A stretch of 64,000 nt of DNA from Haliea sp. Its GTDB lineage: Bacteria; Pseudomonadota; Gammaproteobacteria; Pseudomonadales; Halieaceae. The position numbers were made by a program, and so were the translations under genes. Below the pieces are notes generated by a model, which worked only from the letters and a program-made list of their open reading frames with translations, was not told where the DNA came from and ran no database searches. The DNA lies in NCBI GenBank assembly GCA_016704305.1, contig JADJAL010000013.1:62001-126000 (forward strand). The letters are read 5' to 3'. This document shows positions 19,058-28,694 of this stretch, piece by piece (position 1 is the stretch's first letter; each line of letters starts with the position of its first letter).

Positions 19058-19345
19058 ATGAGTATCGAGCAAGCCGAAATAGAAAAGATCGCCGAACTGG
19101 CCCGCATCCGCGTCTCACACGAGGAGATCGGCCAGGTCACAGCGCGCATCGCCGAGATACTGCACATGGTCGATCAGTTGCAGGCCGTGGATACCCGCGA
19201 CGTGGAGCCAATGGCCAATCCACTGGACGCAGCCCAGTTTTTACGCGCGGACATTGTCACTGAGCACAACCGCCGCGATGCCTTCCAGGCCATCGCCCCC
19301 GCCGTCGAAAAGGGCCTTTACCTGGTTCCCAAAGTCATCGAATAG
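19058..19345 (+). CDS. gatC: Asp/Glu-tRNA amidotransferase subunit C
   Basis: GatC stabilises the GatAB complex, which converts Glu-tRNA-Gln (and often Asp-tRNA-Asn) to the amidated form. The product is 95 residues from ATG 19058: IEQAEIEKIAELARIRVS, then ITARIAEILHMVDQL-type helices and VEPMANPLD, ending EKGLYLVPKVIE. A longer reading to 18941 has no family similarity. gatA follows after 29 bases. Confidence 0.95.
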   Translation: MSIEQAEIEKIAELARIRVSHEEIGQVTARIAEILHMVDQLQAVDTRDVEPMANPLDAAQFLRADIVTEHNRRDAFQAIAPAVEKGLYLVPKVIE

Positions 19346-19374
19346 GCGGCCTACGCCGCATCAGGACTGTTGTA

Positions 19375-20889
19375 ATGCACACACAATCAGTTGCCCAACT
19401 CATAGCCGGGCTACGTGAACGTCAATTTTCCAGCGTCGAGGTGACACGTACCTATCTCGATCGCATCGCTGCGCTGGATAGCCAGTACAACAGCTTTATC
19501 AGCGTGGACGAAACAGCCGCCATGGCCGCTGCGGCACAGGCCGATGCGCGCATCGCCGCTGGCAATGCGGCCGCGCTGACCGGGATTCCCATCGCCCACA
19601 AGGATATCTTTTGCACCGATGGCCTGCGCACCAGCTGCGGCTCGCGCATGCTGGACAATTTCGTCCCGCCCTACGACGGCACCGTGATTCAGCACTTCAA
19701 AGCAGCCGGCGCGGTGTTGCTGGGTAAAACCAATATGGACGAGTTTGCGATGGGCTCATCCAATGAAAGCAGCTTTTACGGCCCGGTGCGCAATCCGTGG
19801 GATACACGCCTGGTGCCCGGCGGCTCCTCCGGTGGCTCGGCCGCCGCCGTGGCCGCGCTGCTGGCCCCCGCCGCCACCGGCACCGACACCGGTGGCTCGA
19901 TTCGCCAGCCCGCCGCGTTCTGCGGCATCACTGGCCTGAAGCCGACCTACGGCCGTGTATCGCGCCTGGGCATGGTGGCGTTTGCGTCCAGCCTGGACCA
20001 GGCGGGGCCGATGGCGCACAGCGCGCAGGACTGCGCGCTGCTACTCAATGCGATGGCCGGACACGATCCGCTGGATTCCACCTCATCCACCACCAGCACC
20101 GAGGACTACTGCCAGAACCTGGGCAACAGCCTGGCGGGGCTGCGCATCGGCCTGCCCCGCGAATACTTCGGCGAAGGCCTGGACAGCGCCACCGGCGCGT
20201 GCATCGACAGCGCGCTGAAAGAACTCGAAGCACAGGGCGCCACGCTGGTGCCGGTGTCGCTGCCGCACAGCGCGCTGACGATTCCCACCTACTACATCAT
20301 CGCGCCCGCGGAGGCCTCCACCAACCTGTCGCGCTTCGATGGCGTGCGCTACGGCTACCGTTGTGACAAGCCCGTCGACCTGCACGACCTGTACACGCGC
20401 ACACGTCAGGAGGGCTTCGGCGACGAGGTCAAACGGCGCATCCTGGTAGGCACTTATGCGCTGTCCGCTGGCTACTACGATGCGTATTACAAGAAAGCCC
20501 AGCAGATTCGCCGCCTGATCAAACAGGACTTCATGGACTGCTTTGCGCAGGTCGATGTCATCGCCGGCCCCACCACGCCCGGCCCCGCCTTCGCACTCGG
20601 TGCAAAGAGCAACGACCCGATTGCGATGTACCTGGAAGATGTCTACACGCTCGCGGTGAACCTCGCCGGCCTGCCCGGCATGTCAGTACCGGCAGGCTTT
20701 GTCGATGGCAAACCCGTGGGGCTGCAGCTGATCGGCCGTCACTTCGACGAGGCGCGCCTGCTCAATGTGGCGCACCGCTTGCAACAGGCGACCGACTGGC
20801 ACTTGCGGCGGCCGGAATCCGCCACGCTAGCCACCGGAGCTTCCAGCAACGCATCCGCTAAAGGATCTGCCACGGGAGAGCAAGCCTGA
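19375..20889 (+). CDS. gatA: Asp/Glu-tRNA amidotransferase subunit A
   Basis: GatA is the amidase-family subunit that releases ammonia from glutamine for transfer by GatB. The 504-residue protein has the catalytic Lys in GIPIAHKDIFCTDG, the first Ser and glycine-rich segment VPGGSSGGSAAAVAALL, and the nucleophile region ATGTDTGGSIRQPAAFCG. The C-terminal tail from about residue 480 is Ser/Ala rich and probably disordered. Its stop overlaps the gatB start by one base. Confidence 0.97.
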   Translation: MHTQSVAQLIAGLRERQFSSVEVTRTYLDRIAALDSQYNSFISVDETAAMAAAAQADARIAAGNAAALTGIPIAHKDIFCTDGLRTSCGSRMLDNFVPPYDGTVIQHFKAAGAVLLGKTNMDEFAMGSSNESSFYGPVRNPWDTRLVPGGSSGGSAAAVAALLAPAATGTDTGGSIRQPAAFCGITGLKPTYGRVSRLGMVAFASSLDQAGPMAHSAQDCALLLNAMAGHDPLDSTSSTTSTEDYCQNLGNSLAGLRIGLPREYFGEGLDSATGACIDSALKELEAQGATLVPVSLPHSALTIPTYYIIAPAEASTNLSRFDGVRYGYRCDKPVDLHDLYTRTRQEGFGDEVKRRILVGTYALSAGYYDAYYKKAQQIRRLIKQDFMDCFAQVDVIAGPTTPGPAFALGAKSNDPIAMYLEDVYTLAVNLAGLPGMSVPAGFVDGKPVGLQLIGRHFDEARLLNVAHRLQQATDWHLRRPESATLATGASSNASAKGSATGEQA

Positions 20890-22330
20890 TGCGATGGGAA
20901 CCTGTCATCGGCCTCGAAGTACACCTGCAGTTGGCCACGCAATCCAAGATATTCTCCGGCTCGCCCACCACCTTTGGCGCCGAACCCAACACGCAGGCGA
21001 GCGCGGTCGACCTGGCCATGCCGGGCATGCTGCCCGTCCTCAATGAGCAGGCCGTGTGTTTCGCCGTGCGCTTCGGCCTCGGCATCGGCGCCGAGGTTGC
21101 CAAGCGCTCGGTGTTCGACCGCAAAAACTATTTCTACCCCGACCTGCCCAAGGGCTACCAGATCAGCCAGTTCGAGGCGCCTATCGTCGGCAAGGGCAGC
21201 TTTGAGATCCTGATGGAGGATGGCAGCAGTCGCCGCATCGGCATCACGCGCGCGCACCTCGAAGAGGATGCCGGAAAATCCCTGCACGAGGATTTTCACG
21301 GCCAGAGCGGCATCGACCTCAACCGCGCCGGCACGCCGCTGCTGGAAATCGTGTCGGAGCCGGAGATTCGCAGCGCCGCTGAGGCCGTGGCGTATCTCAA
21401 GGCGCTGCACAGCCTGGTGACGTACCTGGGCATCTCCGACGGCAACATGGCGGAAGGCTCCATGCGCTGCGACGTGAACATTTCGCTGCGCCCTGCCGGT
21501 TCCGACACACCGGCACGCGCGCGGAGATCAAGAACGTCAACTCTTTCCGCTTTGTGGAGAAAGCGATTCGCCACGAGATTGAACGCCAGTCCGACATTCT
21601 CGATGACGGCGGCAAGGTCGCGCAGGAAACACGCCTGTACGATGCAGACCGCGACGAGACGCGCCCGATGCGCAGCAAGGAAGTCGCCAATGACTACCGC
21701 TACTTTCCCGAACCCGACCTGCTGCCGGTGGTTATCGACGACGCTTACATCGAGGCCATCCGCGCTGCGCTGCCCGAACTGCCCGCCGCCAAACGCATTC
21801 GCTTCACGCTGCAGTACGGCCTGAGCCAATACGACGCCAGTGTACTGACGGACAGCCGCGCGCTGGCCGAGTATTTCGAGTTGGTGGTCGCCGAGTGCGG
21901 CGACGCGAAGATCGCCGCCAACTGGGTGCAGGTGGAACTGCTCGGACAGCTCAATCGGGATGAGCGCGGCATAGAAGACTGCCCGGTATCCGCTGCCGAC
22001 CTCGGAGCGTTGATTCGCCGCATCCTGGACAACAGCATCTCCGGCAAGATCGCCAAGCAGGTGTTCGAAGCGATGTGGCAGGGCGAGGGCAGTGCCGATG
22101 CCATTATCGCGGCAAAAGGTTTGCAACAAGTGAGCGACACGGGCGCGCTGGAGGCCATTGTCGATGACGTGCTGGGCGCGAACGCGGCGCAGGTGCAACA
22201 ATACCTCGACGCGGATGACGCAAAACGCAAGAAACTGGTGGGCTTTTTCGTCGGCCAGGTAATGAAACTATCCAAGGGCCAGGCAAATCCGCAAATGGTC
22301 AATGATTTGCTGGCGAAGAAGCTGGTATAG
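20889..22330 (+). pseudogene. gatB: Asp/Glu-tRNA amidotransferase subunit B, one apparent frameshift
   Basis: GatB is the kinase/transamidase subunit that activates the tRNA-bound Glu. The first frame gives MRWEPVIGLEVHLQLATQSK to MRCDVNISLRPAGSDT. The second resumes at GTRAEIKNVNSFRFVEKAIR and runs through DLLPVVIDDAYIE to the tail domain ending NPQMVNDLLAKKLV. Frame changes at the CC of 21510-21511, where one extra C would restore a 480-residue protein. GatB is indispensable in species lacking glutaminyl-tRNA synthetase, so a sequence error is the likely reason. Confidence 0.9.
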
Positions 22331-22343
22331 GGGAAGCAGCCGT

Positions 22344-22634
22344 ATGCGCAAGGACAAGGAAAAGGTCATCGATGAAGTCTGGACCGAAGACCATATCAAG
22401 AGCTATCTCAATGTGCGCTCACACGACGGCACGGCCGAGGACTACCACATGCTGATCAAGGCCTACCAGAGCATGAAGGCCGAGGATTTTGAATTGTTCG
22501 TGGATTTTTTCTGCACGGAAGGGCGGGACCTGAACGCCATTGGCAAGGATGGACGCACGGTATTAGCGGTCATCGCTACGCATCGGCACGGGGCTCCGTA
22601 CGCGGATATTTTGAAGGCGGCCGGAGCCCGCTAG
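22344..22634 (+). CDS. PA4642-like conserved small protein
   Basis: The product is 96 residues of unknown function, similar to the Pseudomonas PA4642 family. It begins RKDKEKVIDEVWTEDHIKSY and contains AYQSMKAEDFELFVDFF and DLNAIGKDGRTVLAVIATHR. There is no membrane segment or signal peptide. The ATG at 22344 follows GGGGAAG; it starts 13 bases after gatB, so it probably rides on the gatCAB transcript. Confidence 0.75.
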   Translation: MRKDKEKVIDEVWTEDHIKSYLNVRSHDGTAEDYHMLIKAYQSMKAEDFELFVDFFCTEGRDLNAIGKDGRTVLAVIATHRHGAPYADILKAAGAR

Positions 22635-22848
22635 ACGCGCTGGACGCAAGCCGCAAAGGCTCCGCGACACTCGCTGAGCGACGGTATTATGAGCGTATGA
22701 ATAGTGGCAATCGGGGTGGCATCAAGCGCTTTCTGTTCGCTGCCTTGCATAAGCAGTATCGGCTTTCGTCCCTCCTGCTACTGCGGCCTGCGCCGAACAT
22801 AGCGACAGTTCACGCGACAATCAGAACCAGCAAGACACCCCCTCTGGA

Positions 22849-23856
22849 TTGGCTGGCGCGGCCCGCGAAGCAGAATTGCAGGTCGGCGTCGCATTTGACG
22901 TAGGAGACCATGCCTCCAAGGAACAAATGCAGGTTGCGTCCCGTGAGTTCACGTCCGTTACGCCAGAAAACAGCATGAAATGGCGAAGCCTTGCGCCCGC
23001 TCCCGATGAATACGATTTTAGCGGCGCTGACCAACTGGTGGACTTTGCCCTTGCCAATGGCCAGCGCCTGCGTGGTCACACGCTGTTCTGGCATCGATTG
23101 AACGGATTACCTTCCTGGCTTCACGCCGAGCTTGATGCCGCCAGTGACCCGGCTGCGCGCCTGCGTGAGTTAATGGCGGATCACACCGCCACGGTTGTCG
23201 GTCGCTATGCGGGGCGGATAGCGCAGTGGGACGTGATCAACGAGCCCCTCGGTATTGCAAGCGGGGACTTTGATCGCGAGAATATTTTTTATCAGCTGCT
23301 GGGCGAGGAATACCTGGACCTGGCGCTGCTGCATGCACACGCTGCCGATCCGTCCGCGGAACTTTTCATCAATGAGACGTTTACCGAGTTCCAGCCCCAG
23401 AAGTTTGACGCGTTGATCGCACTCGCGCAGCGGGTGCTGGCAAGGGGCGCGCCGCTGCACGGGATTGGCCTGCAGGGTCATTTCTTCCTGCGCGCTCCGG
23501 ATGAAGCGGTCCTGCGCGACCAATTGCGGCGCATCGCCGCACTCGGGCTCAAGGCAGAGATTACTGAACTGGATATACCCCTGCCGCTGTTTGACACGAC
23601 GCCTGATCCCCTGGCGGCGCAGGCCCAGGCGTATGCCGATGTGTTCAATGCGTGCCTGGCTGTCCCGCTGTGCAGCGGGATCACGGTCTGGGGCGTCGAT
23701 GATGCGCACACATGGCTGGACAGCTTTGTGATCACCGCCGGCAACGCGCCAAACCGACCGTTGTTGTTCGATGGGCAACTACAGGCCAAGCCGGCCTATC
23801 ACGCGGTTGTTGATGCGTTGCTGGATGCGGTACCTTGGCGCATCGTGAGCAACTGA
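22849..23856 (+). CDS. GH10 endo-1,4-beta-xylanase family protein
   Basis: This is a glycoside hydrolase family 10 protein, expected to cleave xylan or related beta-1,4 glycans. Family motifs are plain: TPENSMKW, the acid/base Glu in WDVINEPLG (near residue 125), GIGLQGHFFL, the nucleophile in EITELDIPLP, and VWGVDDAHTW. The TTG at 22849 is only the first start in this frame. Upstream in the same frame lie AVSAFVPPATAACAEHSDSS, possibly a weak lipobox ending AAC, and in another frame MNSGNRGGIKRFLFAAL from 22697. A frameshifted lipoprotein signal is therefore likely. Confidence 0.85.
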   Translation: MAGAAREAELQVGVAFDVGDHASKEQMQVASREFTSVTPENSMKWRSLAPAPDEYDFSGADQLVDFALANGQRLRGHTLFWHRLNGLPSWLHAELDAASDPAARLRELMADHTATVVGRYAGRIAQWDVINEPLGIASGDFDRENIFYQLLGEEYLDLALLHAHAADPSAELFINETFTEFQPQKFDALIALAQRVLARGAPLHGIGLQGHFFLRAPDEAVLRDQLRRIAALGLKAEITELDIPLPLFDTTPDPLAAQAQAYADVFNACLAVPLCSGITVWGVDDAHTWLDSFVITAGNAPNRPLLFDGQLQAKPAYHAVVDALLDAVPWRIVSN

Positions 23857-23878
23857 CAGGGTAACCGGGTTGAATACT

Positions 23879-24376
23879 ATGACGCTTCGCCTGCTGGTAC
23901 TTTCTTTCCTATTGCTATCCTCTACTGCCTCGGCGGATGAGATCGGCAGCGTCGACACCAAATGGCGCGCGCTGTCACCGGACGATTCGATCACTCTGGA
24001 TGTGTTCGATGACGAGAAAGTGAGCGGCGTCGCCTGCTATTTGAGTCGCGCACAAACGGGCGGCTACCGCGGCGCGATGGGTCTCGCCGAGGATTCGTCG
24101 GACGCGTCGCTGAATTGCCAGCAAGTGGGGCCGATTACGATACGCGAACCGTTCAAGAAGGGTGAGCCCGTGTTCAGCGAACGGCGCTCGCTGATATTCA
24201 AAAGCATGAAAGTGCTGCGCTTCTGCGATACCGACCGCAATGTCATCGTGTACCTGGTGTACAGCGATAAAATCATCGAAGGCTCACCCAAGAATTCAGT
24301 TTCGGCCGTCCCTATCGCGCATTGGGGCGGCACTGACACGACCCAGCCGTTGGCGCGATGCGCTTACAAACCTTGA
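23879..24376 (+). CDS. creA: CreA family protein
   Basis: The product is 165 residues with an N-terminal signal peptide (MTLRLLVLSFLLLSSTASAD) and the CreA domain: VDTKWRALSPDDSITLDVFD, VSGVACYLSRAQTGG, GPITIREPFKKGEPVFSERR and FCDTDRNVIVYLVYSDK. The function of CreA is not established; it is a secreted or periplasmic protein common in Proteobacteria. A TTG at 23870 in the same frame is an alternative start. It lies 22 bases after the xylanase gene. Confidence 0.85.
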   Translation: MTLRLLVLSFLLLSSTASADEIGSVDTKWRALSPDDSITLDVFDDEKVSGVACYLSRAQTGGYRGAMGLAEDSSDASLNCQQVGPITIREPFKKGEPVFSERRSLIFKSMKVLRFCDTDRNVIVYLVYSDKIIEGSPKNSVSAVPIAHWGGTDTTQPLARCAYKP

Positions 24377-24483
24377 ACCAGAACCTGGGCATTCGAGAAC
24401 AATTCGGGGCTGGCCCATAAACTATTGGTGCACTGTCACAATTGTCAGTGGTCGTTATTCGCGGTCTGTCCCTGAGCTTATGC

Positions 24484-24954
24484 TCAATGCAGTGAACGCC
24501 CACCCTCTGGCGACAGGTGTTCCGCATCGAGAAACAGGTAATTCAGTTGCAGGCATTCCTCCGCCAGCAGGCGCGTGCCGTCGAGTGTGTTGACCACGAA
24601 CTCCGCGAACTGGTCCTCCGTGATGCGCGAACTGGTCAACATGGAGGCGCTGACGATTAACTGCGGGGTGTTGTCGTCCACCACGTCCGGAAAGATCTTC
24701 AGCGTGGGATACTCCATGTTCAAGCGCCCCAGGTCAGCGGCCAGTGGCAGTAGCGCAGTGGGGCGAATCTCAAGCGCGGTGCTGAAGAACAGGATGCTGT
24801 CTTCCAGGTAGATGCGGCTGTTTACCGTGCCCTCCAGCGCGTGCAGTGCGCTGATATGCAGTCCGTCGCAATGGCCGCAGAGGTAATTCTCGACATGGAT
24901 GTCTTCGAGCCAGCGCTCCAGCAGATCGCGGTCCGGGTGTTGCAGGTTCGTCAT
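24484..24954 (-). CDS. YbjN-like protein (type III secretion chaperone-like fold)
   Basis: The product is 156 residues from ATG 24954, starting MTNLQHPDRDLLERWLEDI. Alternating strands and helices, GLHISALHALEGTVNSRIYL and LGRLNMEYPTLKIFPDVVDD, suggest a YbjN/T3SS-chaperone-like fold. YbjN proteins affect motility and stress in E. coli; the biochemical role is unknown. It follows the smr gene on the same strand after 17 bases. Confidence 0.6.
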   Translation of the reverse strand: MTNLQHPDRDLLERWLEDIHVENYLCGHCDGLHISALHALEGTVNSRIYLEDSILFFSTALEIRPTALLPLAADLGRLNMEYPTLKIFPDVVDDNTPQLIVSASMLTSSRITEDQFAEFVVNTLDGTRLLAEECLQLNYLFLDAEHLSPEGGRSLH

Positions 24955-24971
24955 GTATCTGGCCTCGTAAG

Positions 24972-25586
24972 TTATTTGGGGCTTATCCCCGTTTCCCGCC
25001 CCTTGGAAAACTTTTCGCGATTCTCGCGCTTTTTTTCCTCGCACTTTTTCAGCAGGACGTACGCCGCGCCCGTGCCGCCATCGCGCGGCTGTGCGCTGTG
25101 GAACGCCAGCACCGGTTCCAATTCGCGCAGCCAGTGATCGACACAGCCCTTCAGGATCGAGCTGCGCGCCTGCTCGGCCTTGCTCTCCCCTTTGCCGTGG
25201 ATGACCAGGACACTGCGCAGGCCGAACTGATAGGACTCGGCAATGAACTCAAAAATCTCCTTGCGCGCAACCTCCGCGGTCATGCGGTGCAGATCCAACC
25301 TCGACTGGGCCTCGTAACGACCCTGCTTGAGTTTGCGGAACACGCCGTTCTGCACACCCGGGCGCTTGAATTCGAGCACGTACCAGGCATCCAGCGGCTC
25401 AATCCCGGCATGGCTCAACGGATTGGCGTCGCGCGCCGCCGCTTCCTGCGCCGCGCGCCTGCGGTGTTCAAGCGAGGGATCACTGTCGGTTCGCGGAATA
25501 CGCCCGGGATCGATCCGCGGCTCGCGCTTCAGGCGCACCACATCGGACATCGCATCCGAAAAAACCTTGTCGCCCTCACTGCTCAT
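24972..25586 (-). CDS. Smr domain protein (YdaL-like nuclease)
   Basis: Smr domains are small DNA/RNA nickases; the stand-alone proteobacterial members resemble E. coli YdaL. The N-terminal half is charged (RLKREPRIDPGRIPRTDSD). The Smr domain starts near residue 115 with SRLDLHRMTAEVARKEIFEF, carries the hallmark VLVIHGKGES and ends at PRDGGTGAAYVLLKK. Two adjacent ATGs (25589 and 25586) follow a GTGGGGA site; the second has the better spacing. Confidence 0.88.
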   Translation of the reverse strand: MSSEGDKVFSDAMSDVVRLKREPRIDPGRIPRTDSDPSLEHRRRAAQEAAARDANPLSHAGIEPLDAWYVLEFKRPGVQNGVFRKLKQGRYEAQSRLDLHRMTAEVARKEIFEFIAESYQFGLRSVLVIHGKGESKAEQARSSILKGCVDHWLRELEPVLAFHSAQPRDGGTGAAYVLLKKCEEKKRENREKFSKGRETGISPK

Positions 25587-25674
25587 CATTCCCCACGCCT
25601 GCCGCAGTCCGGTAGTATAACGCCTGGCACCGCAAAATATGGCAGATCTATCCATGGCACACGATGGCACACCT

Positions 25675-25887
25675 ATGAGCGATTCCAGGCCCGCAGCAGC
25701 GATCTGCCCGTTGTGCGGCAACGACAATCAATGTGCGATCGCGGCGGGAAAATCCGGCGAGAGCTGCTGGTGCCAGACGGTGACCATCAGCCCTGAGGCC
25801 CGAGCGAAGGCGGCGGATACTGCCACGGAACGCTGCCTGTGTCCCGCCTGCGGCCAACCCACCGGCGGGGTGCAGAATGCGGGGTAA
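25675..25887 (+). CDS. Cysteine-rich CWC family protein
   Basis: The product is 70 residues of the cysteine-rich CWC family, probably metal-binding: AAICPLCGNDNQCAIAAGKS, then ESCWCQTVTI and CLCPACGQPTGG. The function is unknown. Its 3' end overlaps the cysZ start by 11 bases, so translation of the two is probably coupled. ATG 25675 fits the family length; the frame is open a little further upstream. Confidence 0.8.
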   Translation: MSDSRPAAAICPLCGNDNQCAIAAGKSGESCWCQTVTISPEARAKAADTATERCLCPACGQPTGGVQNAG

Positions 25888-26599
25888 TCTCGCGCGCGGC
25901 GCCAGCTACCTGACGCGGGGCGCCGGATTGCTGAAGCACCCTTCGCTGCGCGCGTTTGTCGTCGTGCCACTGGTGCTCAACATCCTGATCTTCGGCGCCC
26001 TGCTCGCGCTGGGCTTCAGCTACCTCAGCGATTTGATGGATTCGATGTTATCCGGCATTCCCGCCTGGCTGGAGTTCATCAAATGGATTCTGTGGCCGCT
26101 TATCGTTATCACCGTGAGCCTGATAGCGGGCTATTTCTTTACCTCCGTGGCGCTGATTATCGCCTCGCCCTTCAACGCCCTGCTGGCGGAGAAGGCGGAG
26201 GAGTTGATTACCGGCAGGCCTGTCAACTCGCTGGAGGGATTCAGTGCTGCGCTGGCATCCATACCCCGAAGCGTGCTGCGTGAGCTGGTCAAGCTGCTGT
26301 ACTACATCCCGATGGCGTTGTTGGTGCTGCTACTGTCGTTTATTCCCGGTGTCGGTGCCGTCGCCTGGCTGCTGCTGGGCGCCTGGATGATGAGCATACA
26401 GTTCGTCGACTACCCGATGGACAATCACCAGCTGAGTTTTTCTGAGGTTAAAAGAGCGGTGCGTTCGCGCAGGTTGAGCAGCCTGGGCTTTGGCGGCCTG
26501 GTGGCATTGTGCACCGCGATTCCGTTGGTCAACTTTTTTGTGGTGCCCGCCGCAGTGGTGGGCGCCACGCTGTTGTGGTGCGAGGAATTACAGCAATAG
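25877..26599 (+). CDS. cysZ: Sulfate transporter CysZ (EI24 family)
   Basis: CysZ is an inner-membrane sulfate uptake protein feeding cysteine synthesis. The 240-residue product begins MRGNLARGASYLTRGAGLLK and has four or more hydrophobic stretches (RAFVVVPLVLNILIFGALLA, FIKWILWPLIVITVSLIAGY) and the family feature FVDYPMDNHQLSFSEVKRAV. The 3' end overlaps rhlB tail to tail by 12 bases. Confidence 0.9.
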   Translation: MRGNLARGASYLTRGAGLLKHPSLRAFVVVPLVLNILIFGALLALGFSYLSDLMDSMLSGIPAWLEFIKWILWPLIVITVSLIAGYFFTSVALIIASPFNALLAEKAEELITGRPVNSLEGFSAALASIPRSVLRELVKLLYYIPMALLVLLLSFIPGVGAVAWLLLGAWMMSIQFVDYPMDNHQLSFSEVKRAVRSRRLSSLGFGGLVALCTAIPLVNFFVVPAAVVGATLLWCEELQQ

Positions 26600-28012
26600 T
26601 TCCGCAGGCGGGTGCGTACACTCCAGCTTCGTACCCAGCAATTTCTCCAGGTCCGGCAACAGGAACGCGTCATCTTCGCTGGCGAAGCTGATGGAAACCC
26701 CAGTCGCGCCCGCGCGCCCGGTGCGACCGATGCGGTGCACGTAATCCTCGGGGTCTTCCGGCAGGTTGTAGTTCACCACGTGGCTCACGCCATCGACATG
26801 GATACCGCGCCCGGCGACGTCCGTGGCAACCAGCACCTTGATCTCTCCCAGCTTGAACTGCTCTAGCGTGCGCGTGCGTTTGGCCTGGGGAATCTCACCG
26901 GACAGGATGCCGGCGGAGACACCGGATTTTCGCAGGCGTTCATGCAGGCGACGCACCTGGTCGCGCCGGTTGGCAAACACGATCACACAGCTACAGCCTT
27001 CACTGCGCAACAGGTTGTTGAGCACCTTGTAGCGCTGTTCACTGACCAGGTAGATTTTCTGGTCAACGGAACTGGTGGCCACGCTGGCCGGTTCAATATC
27101 CACGGTAATTGGTTGGTACGTCCACTGCTGGGACAGGTTGATGATGTCCTGGGTGAAGGTGGCGGAGAACAACAGCGTCTGGCGGTTTTCCTTGGGCGGG
27201 GTTTCACGCACGATACGTTTGACCTGTGGGATAAAACCCATGTCCAGCATGCGGTCGGCTTCATCCAGCACGAGGATTTCCACGTGATCGAGGAAAAGGT
27301 CGCGACGTCCCATGAAATCCAGCAGACGGCCGGGAGTCGCCACCACCAGGTCCACCACCGTGGATTGCAATCGGTTCAGCTGCTTCTGGTAATCCATACC
27401 ACCGATGAGGGTCGCGACCTGCAGGCCTGTGTGCTGCGCCAGTTGCTCGGCGTCGGCGGCGATCTGCATCACCAACTCACGGGTGGGGGCGATCACCAGC
27501 GCGCGCGGTTCGCCCACGAAGCGTTCGCCCTGCGGGGGATTACACAACTGGTCATTGAAAATGGTGATGAGGAACGCAGCCGTCTTGCCGGTACCGGTCT
27601 GGGCCTTGCCGATGGCATCATGTCCCTGCAGGGTATGCGGGAGGATGGCGCCCTGGATGGGTGAACAATAGTGAAAGCCCAGATCGGCGATGCCGTGCAT
27701 CAGCTCGTCGCGCAGGCCCAGATCGTGAAACCGCGTTTCTCCCTCCTTGGGCGCCACCTTGAATTCATCCAGTGACCACGGTGCTGCGGTGCTCTCACGT
27801 TTGCGCGATCGACGCCGCTTGCTGCCCTTCTCCTCCGACGGGGATGGCGCCTGCGCATCGTCGCGCGGCTTTTCTGCCGGCGCTGCGTGCTCCGCGGCCG
27901 GCTTGTGTGACGGCTCGTGGCGCGGCGGTTGTGCGTGACCCGATGCGGCTACACCGGGACTACGGTCAGCTACGCGTTTGCCCGAGAGGCGATTGACTAA
28001 ACCCTTGATCAA
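26588..28012 (-). CDS. rhlB: ATP-dependent RNA helicase RhlB
   Basis: RhlB is the DEAD-box helicase of the RNA degradosome. The 474-residue protein has a long charged, proline-rich N-terminus (residues 20-85, including KRRRSRKRES), then the Q motif, Walker A AIGKAQTGTGKTAAF, VLDEADRMLDMGF, the SAT motif in LLFSATFTQDI, and HRIGRTGRAGATGVSISF. Enterobacterial RhlB has no such N-terminal arm; Pseudomonas-type RhlB does. Confidence 0.93.
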   Translation of the reverse strand: MIKGLVNRLSGKRVADRSPGVAASGHAQPPRHEPSHKPAAEHAAPAEKPRDDAQAPSPSEEKGSKRRRSRKRESTAAPWSLDEFKVAPKEGETRFHDLGLRDELMHGIADLGFHYCSPIQGAILPHTLQGHDAIGKAQTGTGKTAAFLITIFNDQLCNPPQGERFVGEPRALVIAPTRELVMQIAADAEQLAQHTGLQVATLIGGMDYQKQLNRLQSTVVDLVVATPGRLLDFMGRRDLFLDHVEILVLDEADRMLDMGFIPQVKRIVRETPPKENRQTLLFSATFTQDIINLSQQWTYQPITVDIEPASVATSSVDQKIYLVSEQRYKVLNNLLRSEGCSCVIVFANRRDQVRRLHERLRKSGVSAGILSGEIPQAKRTRTLEQFKLGEIKVLVATDVAGRGIHVDGVSHVVNYNLPEDPEDYVHRIGRTGRAGATGVSISFASEDDAFLLPDLEKLLGTKLECTHPPAELLL

Positions 28013-28097
28013 TTCAAATTACCCTGTGCGCGCCCAAAAAACGCGCTAGTCTACCACTTCCGGGGATTAAAAGTGGAGACTATCGGCGAGCGGGTGC

Positions 28098-28694
28098 TCA
28101 GGCCTTCGGCGGCCACAGCTTGGCGAGATAATAGTCCACGCTGGTAAACCGACCACCGCCAGTGAACAGCAGGCTGACCAGCATCAACAGATAGGTCACG
28201 CCAAACTCGATGCCGTTGTTGAGGATCACAAAGCCGCCCTGTTCCGTGAGCCAGGCGTAGTCACCGTGCTCACGCAGTATGCCCCGGGCCGCATCCAATC
28301 GTATGGCGACCTCTTGCGCACTCGAGTCGGCGATGGCGGCCCAGCCGTTACCCCAGTGCACGGCGAATATGGCGACCAGCATCGTGATTATCAGCGGTAT
28401 GGATATCCAGCGCGTGGCCAACCCCAGCAATAGCAACAGCGCACCGATCGCCTCGGTGTAGGCTGCCAGATGCGCCAACAGGACGGGGAAAGGCAATCCC
28501 AACCCCCAGTCGGGGTTGCCGAACCATTCTATGGTGTTTTCCATGCCGGCGATTTTTTGCGTGCCGGCCATCCAGAATACCGGCACCAGGAAGAGCCGCA
28601 AAGCCAGTGGTGCGAGGCCGTCCAGATACTTCAGGCGCGAAAAAATAGCGTTGTGTATGATGTAGTACTTCTGCGCTAGCGTATCCATCGGCAT
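28098..28694 (-). CDS. DoxX / HvfX-like membrane protein
   Basis: This is a four-helix inner-membrane protein of the DoxX superfamily. LALRLFLVPVFWMAGTQKIA, then GLPFPVLLAHLAAYTEAIGA and LLLLLGLATRWISIPLIITM, are the conserved helices. The long loop between helices 3 and 4 (residues 115-160) is like HvfX, a protein linked to copper-binding RiPPs. No hvfA, hvfB or hvfC genes are nearby, so that role is only a suggestion. An ATG at 28688 has a better spaced GAGAG site. Confidence 0.72.
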   Translation of the reverse strand: MPMDTLAQKYYIIHNAIFSRLKYLDGLAPLALRLFLVPVFWMAGTQKIAGMENTIEWFGNPDWGLGLPFPVLLAHLAAYTEAIGALLLLLGLATRWISIPLIITMLVAIFAVHWGNGWAAIADSSAQEVAIRLDAARGILREHGDYAWLTEQGGFVILNNGIEFGVTYLLMLVSLLFTGGGRFTSVDYYLAKLWPPKA

